Part shown: piece after piece, positions 13,191 to 26,800 of the stretch
Numbering within the stretch: position 1 is the first letter of the stretch
Layout of the letters: each line of letters starts with the position of its first letter
NCBI RefSeq assembly: GCF_020379485.1
Contig: NC_063448.1
Coordinates: 12,113,726-12,177,725 of the forward strand
Length of the DNA stretch: 64,000 nt
DNA from: Brassica napus
Taxonomy: Eukaryota; Streptophyta; Magnoliopsida; Brassicales; Brassicaceae
Direction of reading: 5' to 3'
Made by a program: the position numbers and the translations under genes
The notes under the pieces: generated by a model
What the model was told of the DNA's origin: nothing
The model's database searches: none
The model's input: the letters and a program-made list of their open reading frames with translations, nothing else

Positions 13191-16100
13191 CTAAAGGTTG
13201 TCGAAAACTTCTTTAAAAACTACATTCATAGTTTTTTTCTGAGTTTTTCCATCTTTGTCCACAATCAAAATTTTTAATCCTTTTTTTGAAGTGACTCTAG
13301 AAACAGCCACATATAGCTGACCATGTGAAAAGACAGGTCTTGGTAGATACAGACCTACTTGAGATAGTGATTGCCCTTGGCTTTTGTTGATTGTTATGGC
13401 AAAAGCCACAGCAAGAGGCAGTTGTCTTCTCCGCATTTTAAACGGCAATCTGGTGTCAGAAGGGGTTATCAGCAATCTAGGAATATCAACTATTTCCCCA
13501 ACCCTTTCTCCTGTTATAATCCTAGCTCGAACCATAAAATCCATTAGATGTGTGATCTGCAATCTGGTCCCATTCATTAAGCCGTCTGTAGGAGCTATGT
13601 TTCTCAGAACCATAACAGGACAACCAACCTTCAGTCTAAGACTATGGTTTGGTAAACCAGAAACCTTAATAGTGTTCAGAAAATCAGAACTAAGTGCTTC
13701 ATTGTTTACCGAGGTTGTATCTGAAGGATCAATACTATCAGCACTGTTATAAATTTTTTCCTCGCCTGAAATAGTTAACATATTTTAAGAGAATTAGACT
13801 TACAAATATAGTGGACGCAGAAACAATAGGTGAAGAATAGAAATTTACCATTTAGCTTATCCAACATATAATCATTAACTATATTCACATCCTCATTGGT
13901 TGGACAAAGAATAGCTCTCTCTTGGAAAAACTTGGCCTCTTTTTTTTCATGCAATGTTGCTGAATCACCATAAATAGCTTTGCTGATTGCTTCTATAGGA
14001 TCATCTGACTTGGTAATAAGAAATTCAGTGGGTATTTCAACCTCTGCTTCCCCATCATTAGGCTCAGAAAGTTTACCATCTCCAACTTTCAAAATCCACT
14101 CTGAAAATTCTTTTAGATCCTTTGAGTCTTCAAGTGATAAACCACCAGAGAGCAATCTCATATTCTTAGTCAAATTAAGCACTTTGCAGTTATCCCATAG
14201 ATATGAAGAGTTAAGTGTGGCCATAACAATTTCAGCTCTACCAGCTCCATTTATAACAGGCAAGACCTGCCTAAAATCGCCTCCGAAAACAACAACTTTT
14301 CCCCCAAATGGTTGTGTGTCGTGCTTTCCCACAATATCAGATAAACTTCTGTCCAACGCTTCAAAACAATGCTTGCTCATCATAGGCGCTTCATCCCAGA
14401 TAATAAGTGATGATGCTTTCACTAAATTAGATTGGTCAGTTCCATGCTTCATAGTACATGAGGAAAACTCGTCTGGATTTAGAGGAATACCGAATCTTGA
14501 ATGAGCTGTCCGACCGCCTTGCAACAACAATGATGCGATGCCACTTGAAGCCACATTTAGAACAATATCTCCTCGAGATCTAATGGCTGCAGATAGCAAT
14601 TTCCAGAGGAAAGTTTTCCCAGTTCCACCAAAACCGCTAACAAAAAACATTCCACCATCTCCTTTATTAACAGCTGAAAGAATCTGGTCATATATGAATT
14701 TTTGCTCGCAAGTCATCTTTGGAATATCTCTGTCAAGAGTTTCCAACAAAGAGGTACGATAATAGCTACGCTCGTCTAACACCAAGACATTTGAATCGTC
14801 ACTACTTGTCCTTGGTAGTCTAGGCATAGATTCAAATCTTGACAGAGAAGTACCATTACGTCTCAAAATTTTTTCAATCTCTAGTAAAGCATACTTCTTT
14901 TTGTCGTCATCGCTCAGTAATAGACCTAAAATTAAAATAAAAAGGACAGGCAAACAAATAAAATTATTAGTTGCTTGCAGGACTATCATGTAGCATTATA
15001 GAAGTTTACTATGCAAAAAATAAATGTTGACCTGGTCTATTGAAATTTCTTCTCCTGCAGTGCTCTATATCTTCAGACAAAATCTCCCAAGTGTGTTCCC
15101 ATACAGTCTCCGGCTCAGATAAAGTGTTACTCATAAGCATCATAACAAAAAAATTTCGTAGCTCACTTGCTGTGCTTTCATAACTTCTTCTTAGTATGTC
15201 ATCAATGTATTCTTGATCATCATCTAATAACCCACGAGCATAACATGCTGCTTTGTAGCTCGGATGTAGAACACCTTCATAGGTTTTAATGTCATCATAA
15301 CTGGTGGGTCCTCTGACAATGTTCAATAATACACGCAAGAAATAAGCATTTTCCTGGGACCGAGGAGCATAATTAATCCTCCCTAGAGCAAAACCCCTTT
15401 TCCGTCTTTTGAACGTCTTTGACCTTTTATCATAAGTGAAGAAGTTTGGAATCTGAGCGTAGGTCAATGTTCTGGCAAGGGAGTCAATCTTACACAACTC
15501 AAACCAAGCTAAGAACATTGTATTTTCAATGAGCTTCCGGGTGACCACTGTTTTCAATTTATCTTTCTCTTTGAATGTAACAACTTGCTTTCCGGGTAGA
15601 TGAAAACTAAGCTTCTCTACAGCAACAGATCGATAGTGAATAGGGAATTTGAACACTCTCCAAGTTCCTTCACATGTCGAAACGTATCTGCAAAAACGAA
15701 AAAGTTGTTTATTAAGTCCATTTAATTTGCAGCTTACTTATAGCACGAACATTAAACAAACATACCTGCAATCGAAGAATTCCTTGAGTTCATTCCTTTT
15801 CTTCTCAAGTTTTTCCTTAGTAAGATCGACATCTCCTAACTCACTTGCAACAATGTGGTCTGGGGGTTCAACAGAAACTGTGCAACGATCCTGTCCTTTA
15901 TTTATGTATTTGAATAAATACTTTATAGACCCAACTTGGTTGCACCACTCAACGTTAATGTGAGCTCTATAAAGGAGAGATAATTGCCGGCTGTAAGGAA
16001 TAACATATCGATTGTCACATCGCACTCCATTCTTCAGAACATAATTTTCTGAATGTTGACGCCTTCTGTAAACCGGAAATCCTTCTTTATTAATATTGGT

Positions 16101-19033
16101 CGTCTCAGAAAATGATTTAGGATATGACTTAGAGCAACGGCCATTCTCCATGCATGGTGAATTCATATTAGCTGCTCCACATGGTCCATGAATCATCATA
16201 TCCTTAATGATCTCAAAAAGTTCTGGTTCTTCCTTTTTATTAGGAATCTCAGCAGATATTATGTTGTCAATGTCCTCTGTTGTAGGCTGCCTGATTTTCT
16301 TCATGAATAGGAGAATGTGAGCATGCGGTAAACCACGCTTCTGGAACTCAATTGTGTACATAGCTGTTTCACGCAAAAACAAACATTTTAGACGTCAATG
16401 AGATCAAACATAAACTGTGTAACAACATTAAAACAAAATTTCACAGCAGACTTTAACTTACATGCGCGGGTCTCTCCCAAAATATTCTTCTTGGTTAAAG
16501 CATCCATCAATGAATCAAGTTTGATCTTGAAAATTCTACAAATAATGTCTGATCTATCTTCTGCCTTTAGCTTCCTCGCTTTCACATATCTGGTGATCTC
16601 TGGCCATTTGGGATTACACGTGAAAGTGATGAAAAGGTCTGGGAATCCGAAATGCTTGCATATTGTCATAGCATCCAAGTAATTGTTCTTCATATATCTA
16701 GGACTCCCCACGAAAGAAGCTGGTAAAGTAAACTCAGATCCTTGCTCATTCATATCCACTTTGCCTGCATTCTCCGACTCTTTTATGGAATCATAACTAT
16801 CAGATCGCAAGGAAGTTTGATTTAGCTTCAAATATCGCAGACGATTAGACTCAATTGTTGTGAAGGCATCCACCACAAATTGTTGAAATAGCCTTCTAGA
16901 ATGTAGGAGACAATGAGACTCATTCTTACGTTCATGCAAGCGAAAAGCAAAGAATTGCCTCATACTGATATTAGGCTTCTTCTGTTTTTTTGTAATCTTC
17001 GTTGCCCCTTTCTTAATACCGAGTCTGAATCCATCTTCTCCATACGTAAACAAAAGAGGATACTGAAGTGCAAGATAAGAAGCATGAATCTCGTTAATTC
17101 TCAACAGTTTCCCTGATTTTTGTTGTAGAACAATATCCCTTCTGTCCATATCAAGACTAAAATCTCCAGGAATAAGGGCAGCAACCTCTGAGGCAGAGGG
17201 TGTGTTATATGTCCTTCCGTCCTTTAACCTCTCACTAACAATCCTCATATGAAATGAATCTTCAGGATCTGTGTTGAAGCGATCTCTTGCTGATCTAAAC
17301 TTTTTTACATATGGATTGACCTCATTCAACATCCTCATCAAAGCATCAATAATATCTTTCCTGAGATTATCCTTTTTCTTGACCTGAATTTTCTGTTTTC
17401 CAGAGCTGTAAAAATATAAGTACAAACTATGTTAGTTATAACATCTTGATGAGAGTGAGAGCTAGTCAAATAAACATTGTAATACCTTAAACATTTTGCT
17501 CTGTTTTCAACTTCATTCTCTGTGTCAACTATGTATAGCTGTCCGAATTTCGCTTCACTTCCTTCAGGTGGAGTTAAATTCCCAATTAAGTGATAGTTTT
17601 CTCCTTGTAGTTGAAACATATCAGGTCCTTTACCCTTCTTTAAAGTCCTCTGAACTTTTCCACCAAGTGAAGTGAAAGAAAAAACCATATTGTAAGGTCG
17701 TATATGTTTTTGGAAATGCCTGCTTCGTGGATCATCCCCTTCCAAAAGCTTTTTTAGAATAGTTGGTGGCTCCTTCAATAGAGGCAACTGAACTTGACCT
17801 TGCATGCAACATAAAGAAAAAGTAGGATTCTTTGCATTTCTACGCTTGTTTAGCCGTTCTCCATACCACATTATAGCTCCACAGTGTGAACATTTGTAGT
17901 CAGGATCACCGTCATCTAAATATTCTGCAGAAAGAAAAAAATACATTAAAACTTCTGATGTTTATAGCAAAAAGGTAGAATGTCATATCTAAATTGAAAC
18001 TGCAATCAGATTCGTTACCATTTTCTTTTAAATCTTGTTTTTTCTTCGCTGTGTAGTTTACCAATGTGGTGCCTGTAACATCATGGCGTTGTGAATCTCC
18101 AGTTTTTTTAGTTACAACGTTTACCAGAAGCTCTACATCCACATCCGTAGGATCATCTATGTCAGATTCCTCTGTTTCTGTATCAGTATTATCTTGAGAA
18201 CTACAGTCAAATACTTGTAATTCATCAGTATCTTCTATTCCTGCATATGAATAGATAATATTAATATAAATTCAAAGTGTAAAACTAAAGTGTAGGCAAT
18301 TACAGTACATCAAACCTCCAAATAAATCATTTCCAACTACAGCATCATCTTCGTATATGTTATGAGCCGAGGCATTGCTTTTAGGTGATGGTAACTTTTC
18401 ATTTTTTTTCCTTAAATGTGAGATATTCGTAATGTCTTTCAGTACATTACGTGTTGACCTTCTTGAAGTTGAAGCTCCTTTCTTTTGAATCCCAGGTTTA
18501 ATAGAGCTGAAGCTTGTCTTTTCTAGATCCCCTGGTTTAAAATTAGTAATATGGTTGTAATGAGTATAAGTAATTAAAAGATACACGGCTTGTTTTAAGT
18601 AAAAACAGGAGTATGCAAACTTGTTAATGATGTGAAGCAAGATCTCAGCTCTGGGGTGTCTGGAACTTGTGATCTAATTTGGTCGAGACCTTGGAAACAT
18701 ATCAAAATTAAACTCATTATAAAGGATTTCAAGGTTAAGCGATTTGTGGTGATAAGCATGGTTGGACATGAAACACTTACCAAGGACGCACCTTCGTATA
18801 TTTCTTGGTGTCTGCGGTGAAAGCATGCTTATCTGGTCATATGGGGTTGTATTGCTTGGTACTTGCCGGTTTTCAAAGTTTTCAAAGAGTCTATAATATA
18901 TAGAGCATAAAGGAATTTCTTTAAAGGCTATAGTACTTGAAGAACTGTGCCTTTGAGGTTTAACTAATGAGGTTGTCGTTTTTTCTGTTGCAGGTTCGAC
19001 TCCAGTGATTGGTTCCAGTTTTTTCCGTTTCAT
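13191..19033 (-). CDS. Helitron Rep-helicase transposase (RepHel)
   Basis: Nine exons join with every phase matching and no internal stop, giving 1659 aa: 19033-18781, 18531-18316, 18240-18019, 17924-17486, 17405-16462, 16363-15766, 15687-15032, 14925-13849, 13765-13191. After a variable N-terminus comes a Cys-pair segment ([10 protein letters not shown]), then the Helitron N-terminal domain in exon 5. The HUH Rep nuclease lies in exon 6: [14 protein letters not shown] has the two-His motif and YLFKYINKG carries both catalytic Tyr. The PIF1-like helicase follows in exons 8-9: Walker A GFGGTGKT, Walker B LIIWDEAP, motif [13 protein letters not shown], then [10 protein letters not shown] and LYVAVSRV. 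It would nick and unwind DNA for rolling-circle transposition. Transposase genes are normally decayed, so an unbroken frame is notable; expression cannot be judged. Confidence 0.93.
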
Positions 19034-19834
19034 CTTCAGAAAATCGAGACCAAGAAAGTTTCCTCGTTTCAGTAAGAGGATGAGAGAGTAGCTGAAAGAG
19101 GAGATTGGCCGTGTATGATAAATTTATTTAAGAGGTATTCTTCAATTACTTTTTCTAATTCTAGATTCATAATATATGGTTGGCTTTAATTTAGGAAAAC
19201 TGTTGATAACAATTAGGATTCTTGATATCTTTTTTTCAGTGATATACTTCTGATTTTGGTACTCTACTTTATATAACTTTAAATTGTTTTTAAAGGTCGT
19301 AGCAATCTTGTAAATGGAGATTACAAAGGCCTGTGAAGAATAAGGAAGCATCAAAGTGTTATATGAATCAAAACTGTCTTATAGCAGGCAACTACTATGA
19401 TATTGAACAGGTATGTCAAGTATAAACTCATCTTATACTTCTTTGATAGTTTGTAGGATGGTAAGAATAGGTAAACCAGACAAAATTTGGTTTAGTTAGG
19501 AGAATCGAATGGTTAGTTAGGTGGTTAGTTAGGTTAATCTATTGATTATTTAATTGAATTTTGAAGACTGGTTGTCCATTGTTTAGATGTTGAACTAATG
19601 GAATGGAAAAGTCAGATCAAATTGTATAGAGTCTGATCTAATTATACAATCTAATTTATGGAATCATATAGGAAATCTCAATATTATTAAATATAGAAAA
19701 CCAATCCAATAAGAAAAACCAATAAAAAGCAATGCATAAATCATAAAGTTCAGAAATAATTAAAGTAAAAAACATTATTAAACATAGAGGGGGGGAGGGG
19801 TGGTTGATGGCGAAGTGGACACATTCTCTTGAGA

Positions 19835-20417
19835 TTATTCCTTCTTTTCCTTCTCTTGTTTGATCATTTTGGTGCACAGCTTTTTGGAAGAAGATGATAT
19901 GTCTGTTAGATCAGAATGATCTACTTTGCGCTTTGTGATGGGAGTGGGACAATCTTCTGATGACTTCTGATCCAACATCAGAACCTAAAATTAGATCAAA
20001 TTAATCAGTAAGATTGTATTATAAAAATCCAAGTTATAACAGACACAAAGTAAGACCAAATATAAAATTTCAAGTTAAAACAGACAAAAAAGAAGACCAA
20101 ATGTAAGGCTCACGTTTTTTAATACTAATAAACTTACAGATCCAGATGACATGGTGGAAGATGTTGTGGCCATGCCAGAAAATGATTTATAAAGATTAGA
20201 TTTATAAAGATTAGATTCAAACTATAATAAATAATTTATAAAGACACGAAAGTTTAAAATATAAAGTTACCCATTGATCTGCTAAAATCATCTCAAAGCT
20301 ATCACCTCCGAAAGGTGTGTGTTGCTTAAATGAATGCAAACATTTGACCTGAACTCTCCAATTGTTTTTGAAAGGTCTCAATTTTGTGAAAGGAACAAAA
20401 GCCATAACGATTGACAT
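19835..20417 (-). CDS. Short RPA-like single-strand DNA-binding gene in the Helitron
   Basis: Three exons join in frame to 126 aa: 20417-20271, 20221-20138, 19984-19835. Exon 1 encodes the start of an RPA70-like OB fold typical of Brassicaceae RPA-like proteins (PFTKLRPFKNNWRVQVK, then HSFKQHTPFGGDSFEMILAD). Exon 3 encodes the usual Lys-rich C-terminus (SSSSKKLCTKMIKQEKEKKE). The middle OB folds are missing, so it is a shortened derivative of a protein normally several hundred residues long. Plant Helitrons often carry RPA-like genes beside RepHel. The start could be the Met at 20417 or at 20405. Splicing was deduced by eye; it may be a pseudogene that kept frame by chance. Confidence 0.6.
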
Positions 20418-21072
20418 GTTTACTATTTGGTTTTCTTTGATACGTTTTTGACGTTAAAAGGAGTGGATATATATAGTTGTGATTTGAAAGATTTGGTTAA
20501 ATTGACAAAAATATAAAAAGATTTACTTTGTTGTGAGCTTCACGCAAAATCTGTTGATTATATTACCTTATTTATGAAATCATATTTAAAAGAGAATATC
20601 CATTCTAACGATAAGGAATAGCTTGTTTTGCAAGATTTTAAATCAGAAAATATAGATTGTATTAGTTAATTGAAACCGTGCATTAATCAAAAGTCAGCGT
20701 AGGAATAGGAAAAAATAATAATGTTGTTTTGTTTTGGAAAAGAGATATTTTGTTATGATATTGGGCATGTAGAAATCGTTATTTAGAAAAGTTTGTTTTG
20801 ATTATGGAAGGATTAAATCTTCCGATTTGTTATTGAATTGGGATAAAATATTCTCAGAACAATCGTTTAAAATTGTAGGGGAGATATAACTAAATTGGGT
20901 TGGCAATAAGAGTAACAAAATCGTATTGGACATTGGATTGGGCCATGAATCGTTAATTGCTTAAAAGATCTGATAAAAGGAGAATTACAAAAAATCCAGT
21001 GGCATAGGTATGTAATATTTGTGGAAAACTAAGGGGTATTATCTTTTTGTACTTCTGTTTTAATATATTAGA
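20418..21072. other. Helitron 5' subterminal region
   Basis: Noncoding, AT-rich. It includes the 5' TC terminus at 21072 and a subterminal block (TACCCCTTAGTTTTCC) shared with the Helitron end at 5117. It presumably contains the promoter for the RPA-like gene. Confidence 0.5.
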
Positions 21073-21188
21073 TACATGTATTTTTTAAAAAAATCGGGTC
21101 CTTATATATTAAAAAATAGGGGGACAACGAATTGGATCCGGGGAGGTCGCACCGCTCGCCCCCTATCTAAGCCGGTCCTGGTCCCTGT

Positions 21189-21473
21189 TTAGCTAAACCA
21201 ACCTCAAAAGAAACAGAGTTGCGATTGCAAAACCTAAAATATACAAACTCCATTGAGCTTGCGAAAATGGTGATATCAGCTACAATTCCATGAATCTCCG
21301 AGTAGCAGGATCCTTCTACAATAGCTGCCACCAGTTGCTTGGAGTCCTTCGAAGTTCACACTATTGTAACCCAGAGACAAAGCGTGATGCATTGCCTTCC
21401 TTATAATCTTGCATGACAATTTTAGGAGAAAACAAAAGTTGGTTAAGAAATAAATTATCAAATTTTCACTCAA
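21189..21473 (-). pseudogene. RNase H-like (RVT_3) domain fragment
   Basis: On the minus strand the frames read ALSLGYNSVNFEG, then in the next frame DSKQLVAAIVEGSCYSEIHG followed by IVADITIFASSMEFVYFRFC and a LAKQ ending. That is the layout of the RNase H domain of plant non-LTR retrotransposons and their domesticated relatives (ESDSKQLV... ...LAK). A one-base loss between FEG and DSK shifts the frame, so it is broken. The hAT element inserted at its LAKQ end. The extent to the right is uncertain. Confidence 0.5.
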
Positions 21474-21836
21474 AAATCATATCGGGAACACATGTTATTT
21501 TATCAAAATCCAGGGTTGTATATATACAGCAACTTTTGAGATATTGAACTGAGAACAAAAAGAAGTATAAAGTAGCGATATATTTTATATAAGCAAAATA
21601 AATTATCTCACTTTTTCTCCCGATCCTTAGGATCATCTGTCACGCTTCCGATACGTGGCTTACCGATCAGGAATGCCAAGATACTGAGCGCACCTCACAA
21701 GTCACGCCTCCATCATTTGCTTCTTAATACTATCCTTTAAATATGTTACAATAAGAAAGAAGAAGAAGTTATATGCCTTTTTTCAAAAAAGAAGAAGAAG
21801 TTATCACGAAAAAATCAAAGAAGAGAAGAAGTTATC
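21474..21836. promoter_or_regulatory. Upstream region of the EF-hand-like gene
   Basis: No gene seen. A GAAGAAGAAG purine-rich stretch near 21758-21830 probably lies in the 5' UTR of the gene starting at 21837. Confidence 0.35.
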
Positions 21837-22954
21837 ATGGGTCAAGCCCTCAATACCGGTTCGTCCGTGACATGTCTTTTTAATGTTCATTTATAACGAT
21901 ATATACATTCCATTAATGAAAGTTTATCGTATTTTAATATTAATATTTTTGTTTTCTTTTTTGGTGACACTTGATCATGGAGCGCAGCAAAAGGGAACGG
22001 TGAGTTAAATAGGAAAGACTTGGAAACTATGGCAGATAATTGCTACCGCAAACGCCTTGAAGAACAAGATGACGATCAAGAATGGTCTTTTGGCGACTTC
22101 TACCGTATTGTGGATGAAGCTGTCGAGTAATTTAAACCCTTCTTATACACTATGCTATGACTGGTACATGAGATGTGATTACACCTAACTTATTTTATTT
22201 GGTGTTGATAGAGAAATTAATAGAAGACTCGGTGGTACCCAACTTAAGGTGCCAAGTGTTGATAAATTACAAGAAGCTTATGAGGTAAATTCTTCCAGTT
22301 TCTGTTTTGTTAAACAGCTTTATTAACTCAAATTAGTGGTGGCATGGTTTTCTTTTTTTTTCATTTGTAACAAAACTTGGGTTCATATTCGAAGTAAGGA
22401 CACGATGGATTGCATCATAATCTGATAAAAACAAAGCAAACCAAAGTTAAAACATTAGATTTGCAAATATTACAGGCATATAATATAATTCATATTATAT
22501 CTAACAAAATACTTAATAGATTTTGTAAATGTATTTAAACATGTTATCTTATGTATTACACATATGGACGTTATAATATTTTAAAGAGATTACAAAATAA
22601 TCAATATTTTAAAAAGGTAAAAAACGGATAAATAATTATTAGTATATATATATATTTTAAAAATTATTATAATAAGGACATTTTATACTTGAACCACGCC
22701 AGAGACACAATCTCGGTGAGGGGAAGAAGATATCAAAAGACGAGTTTCAGAAGCTTCTTCAGGAGGTTTTGATCGGAGCTGGGTTCACCGGGGTCGGAGG
22801 AGTAAAAGAGTTTCTACTCTTCATCTTTGGAGTTCCTGCCTTGACCGTATTCCTCAAGAACCGTATAGCTCCGACGTCTTTCCCCAACGACTTGCTCATC
22901 CCCGCCGTCACTTCCGCTACCGTCTTCCTCCTCGCCAAGCTCAACAAGATATGA
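21837..22954 (+). CDS. Small conserved plant protein, EF-hand-like
   Basis: Four exons can be joined in frame to 161 aa: 21837-21858, 21988-22126, 22212-22284, 22703-22954. The protein starts MGQALNTAKGNGELNRKDLE, with Gly at position 2 that could be N-myristoylated. It has two helix-loop-helix-like blocks (NRKDLETMADNCYRKRL and EGKKISKDEFQKLLQEVL) reminiscent of EF-hands, though the Asp-rich calcium loops are weak. The C-terminus is hydrophobic (LLFIFGVPALTVFLKN, then a second apolar stretch), suggesting membrane association. Position between AVT1A and PIP5K5 suggests the Arabidopsis At2g41200 slot. The first intron is assigned mainly by frame, so exon 1 is the least certain part. Biochemical function is unknown to me. 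Confidence 0.65.
22285..22702. other. Long AT-rich intron 3 of the EF-hand-like gene
   Basis: About 418 bp of AT-rich sequence with a short TA repeat near 22641-22653. It may include an old insertion but shows no clear ends. Confidence 0.4.
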
Positions 22955-23849
22955 CTCTATTTGTTTGATCTTTTCTAGCTTTACATTTTTTTCTAAATTT
23001 GTATTGGGTAACGTTTATGAGTGAATGCGTCAATGACTTTGAGTTAAATTTGGAGAAGTTTGTTTTATCTCTTACTTCTTTGATATTACAGGACCATTTT
23101 ATTGTTCAAATTTGAAGTGGTTTTGGAAAAAGTTGTCCAACAAAAAAAGGTGGTTTGGAGAACCAAACCAAAATAAACAATCAATAAATTAAAGAACAAT
23201 AATTCTCGAATAGAAAACCTAACACTCTTGCCTAATAAGTCTGCAATGTGTTATTCGCCCGAGGAATAGAAGACAGGGTGAAAAAAAAAAACATTGAAAT
23301 GTTCCCTTGGCCTCTTCGTCTAAGTTAGTCCACTTGTAAAATATTATTTATTTTATTATTATAAGAATTAAGAAACAATGTACCTTTGCGTGAGAGGGAA
23401 GCAAGGAGATGCTAAATATAGAAACTTTGAGGGTCTTGCTTGTTTCTCTAAACTTCAAGGCCTTTCATTAGTTTGAGGACATGAACGAGTCATTCTTTGA
23501 GTAATGGTAAAATTAGTTTGAAAAACTGATTAGAAAAGATGAAATCTCGGAGACATTTTGTCTCCCATTTAAGTACTCTTTCTTTGGCCATGAGTCTTTG
23601 TTTGGTTTTGCAACATGGTTCAGAGAAATATTCAATCTAATAATGCTGCAATCTGAAGGAAAAAGTAAGCAAGATCTTTGCCTCTGATTCAATTATTACA
23701 TTGAGATTATAAGAGGCAGAAAAGAAAATCACAAGTGAGACATATGTTTGTTGATTTCTTGGGCATGTGTACATCTTTGGCATTGTTATCTAGACAAGAA
23801 CGCACATGTTACAGTTTTTCTTAGATATATATTTTCTTAGTTTAAAAAA
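22955..23849. other. Intergenic region upstream of the PIP5K gene
   Basis: First part is likely 3' UTR of the EF-hand-like gene; the last few hundred bases are the PIP5K promoter and leader. No other gene was found. Confidence 0.4.
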
Positions 23850-26800
23850 ATGAGCAAGGAACAAAGCTATGTTCTAAAAGCATGGGAGGTGACCGTGCGA
23901 AAGACGCAACAAGCCAAAAAGCGCGCAAACAGCGTTTTTGGAACAGTATCGGTATCTCCACACACGGATAACGATACTTCAACTGATGAGAACGATGATG
24001 AGACCAGCACAAACAGGAGCAGCTTAGAGGAATTTTACCACGCCGAGAGAGTACTGCCCAATGGAGACTACTACACAGGGCAATGGTACGATAGCTTTCC
24101 TCACGGCCATGGAAAATACCTATGGACAGATGGCTGCATGTACATTGGTGACTGGTACAACGGTAAAACCATGGGGAATGGAAAGTTCGGGTGGCCATCT
24201 GGTGCTACGTACGAAGGAGAGTTTAAAAGTGGGTACATGGATGGTACCGGCACATACACTGGTCCAAGTGGAGATGCTTATAAAGGCCAGTGGGTGATGA
24301 ACCTGAAGCATGGACATGGTGTCAAGAGTTTTGCAAATGGAGATGCCTATGATGGTGAATGGAGGAGAGGTCTGCAAGAAGGTCATGGAAGGTATCAATG
24401 GAGTGATGGGTGTCATTACACTGGTGAATGGAAGAATGGTACTATCTATGGCAAAGGGAGCTTTGTGTGGACAAATGGTAATAGATATGATGGGTGTTGG
24501 GATGAAGGGTTCCCTAGAGGGAATGGGACTTATAAATGGGATGATGGGAGTTTCTATGTTGGTAACTGGTCTAAGGATCCAGAGGAGATGAATGGTACTT
24601 ATTATCCATCAGGAAATGAAGGGAATCTTGAATGGGATCCTAAAGATTTGTTTGATAATTTGAGTGAGTACACTATATGCAGTGGAGAGAGGGTTCCTAT
24701 GCTTCCTTCACAGAAGAAACTATCTGTTTGGAACTCTTCCAAACGTATAGAGAAGCCTAGGAGGGTGTCTGTTGATGGGAGGGTGAGTGTGGGTGTAGAT
24801 AGAGCGTTTGAGAAGATGAATATGTGGGGGAATGAAACCGGTGAAGAAGGCACAGATTTGAGGAAGGAGTTGGATGCAGAGTTGATGAGATTGGAGGCTG
24901 AAGGCATTCGGAGCCTTAAGTCTAGCCCTGTGCCTATGAAACTACCAAAGGCAGGGAGGAAGCAAGGGGAGACTATTTCTAAAGGTCATCGCAATTACGA
25001 CCTTATGCTTAATCTACAGCTAGGGATCAGGTAAATATGAGAGAGACTATGATTTATATACAATCTGATCTTTGTTGGTATATATATATGCACGTGGAGC
25101 CACGCCATTGTTTCTGGTGTCATGTTTAGTGGTTTTGTCTCCACAGACATTCTGTTGGAAGACAAGCTCCAGCGGCATCTCTTGATCTGAAACCTTCAGC
25201 TTTTGATCCAAAAGATAAGATATGGAGGAGGTTTCCACGTGAAGGAACTAAGTACACACCTCCACATCAATCTACTGAGTTCAAATGGAAAGATTATTGC
25301 CCACTAGTTTTCAGGTTAGTGTTTTCACATTCCTAGTAATTATGTCTTTCTTACACTTAACATGTTTTGCTTATGATTCAATTCTCCAGGAGCTTGAGGA
25401 AGCTATTCAAAGTAGATCCAGCTGATTATATGTTATCCATCTGTGGGGATGATGCCCTCAGAGAATTATCATCCCCTGGTAAAAGTGGGAGCTTTTTTTA
25501 CTTAACAAATGATGATCGTTACATGATAAAAACAATGAAGAAGTCTGAAACAAAAGTAAGATTTGTTCAAGTTACCATATATTGTTGTTATTGGTGTTAC
25601 CAAATATTTAAATTGCATATACTTAAAACGTCTTGATCTAGGTGCTTCTGAGGATGCTTGCAGCATATTACAACCATGTTAGAGCTTTTGAGAACTCTTT
25701 AGTAATCAGATTCTTTGGTCTACACTGTGTGAGATTGAATGGACCAACACAAAAGAAGGTAGATACAAAACATCTCTTAATGTGACATGGCCTTAGAAAG
25801 GGCTGGTTTGATCTCATATCTCTCTCTCTCTCTTGGTCTGGAACAGGTGAGGTTTGTCATAATGGGTAATCTGTTTTGTTCTAAGTACTCTGTTCACAGA
25901 ATCTTTGATCTGAAAGGATCTTCTCTTGGCCGAACCACTGACAAACCCGAATCAGAAATCGATTCAAACACCATCTTAAAAGACCGTGACCTGAGTTTCA
26001 TTTTCAGATTGCAGAAAGCATGGTACCAAGAATTCACCAGGTGGAAAACCATTCTACTCTACTCTTGATTGGTTAGTTTGTGCTTGTTTCATTTCTCATG
26101 TCTCATTGTTAAAACTACAGGCAAATAGATAAAGACTGTGAGTTCTTAGAACAAGAGAGGATCATGGACTATAGTCTACTAGTTGGTATTCACTTCAGAG
26201 AATCTTCAGTAGCTGGAGATCTGATTCCTTCTGGAGCTAAAACACCTATTGGTGAATCTGATGAAGAAGCATGCCATCGTCTCTCTAGAGCAGAGGTTGA
26301 CCAACTACTTTCAGATCCCTCAAGGTAACATAACACAAGAGAACAATACCAACACTAGAATGATAATAAGTTACAAAAGAAACACTAGGAATGATAATAA
26401 TGGTTGATATACTAAACCCTTCCAAAATTTGAAACCCAAAACCCTATTTGACTAAATAAATTAATATTGGTTGGAAACGGGCGGATTCCGCCAAAAACAT
26501 AAAATTTCTTTTTTCTGTCAGAAATATAAAATTTGTTTTCTCTCTAAAAACTTAAATGGCCATCCCATTTTTCACTAAAATATAAAATTTTGTTTTTCAC
26601 CAAAAAAAAAAAAAAATCATGTTTTCTCGTCAGAAACTTAAGATCTGTTTTCCCAAAGGTTCACATAACCATGGGTTTGGTTATGGTTATGTTGTTGCAG
26701 GTGGGCTAGTATCAGACTGGGAACCAACATGCCAGCACGTGCAGAGAGAACGGTGAGGAAAAGCAGTGATAGCGAGCTTGAGCTTGTGGGAGAGCCAACG

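Noticed and set aside
13384..14762. Plus-strand frames opposite the RepHel exons
   Set aside because: Antisense shadows of the well-supported helicase exons; no motifs of their own.
24061..24907. Additional frames on both strands across PIP5K exon 1
   Set aside because: Out-of-frame reflections of the MORN repeat region.
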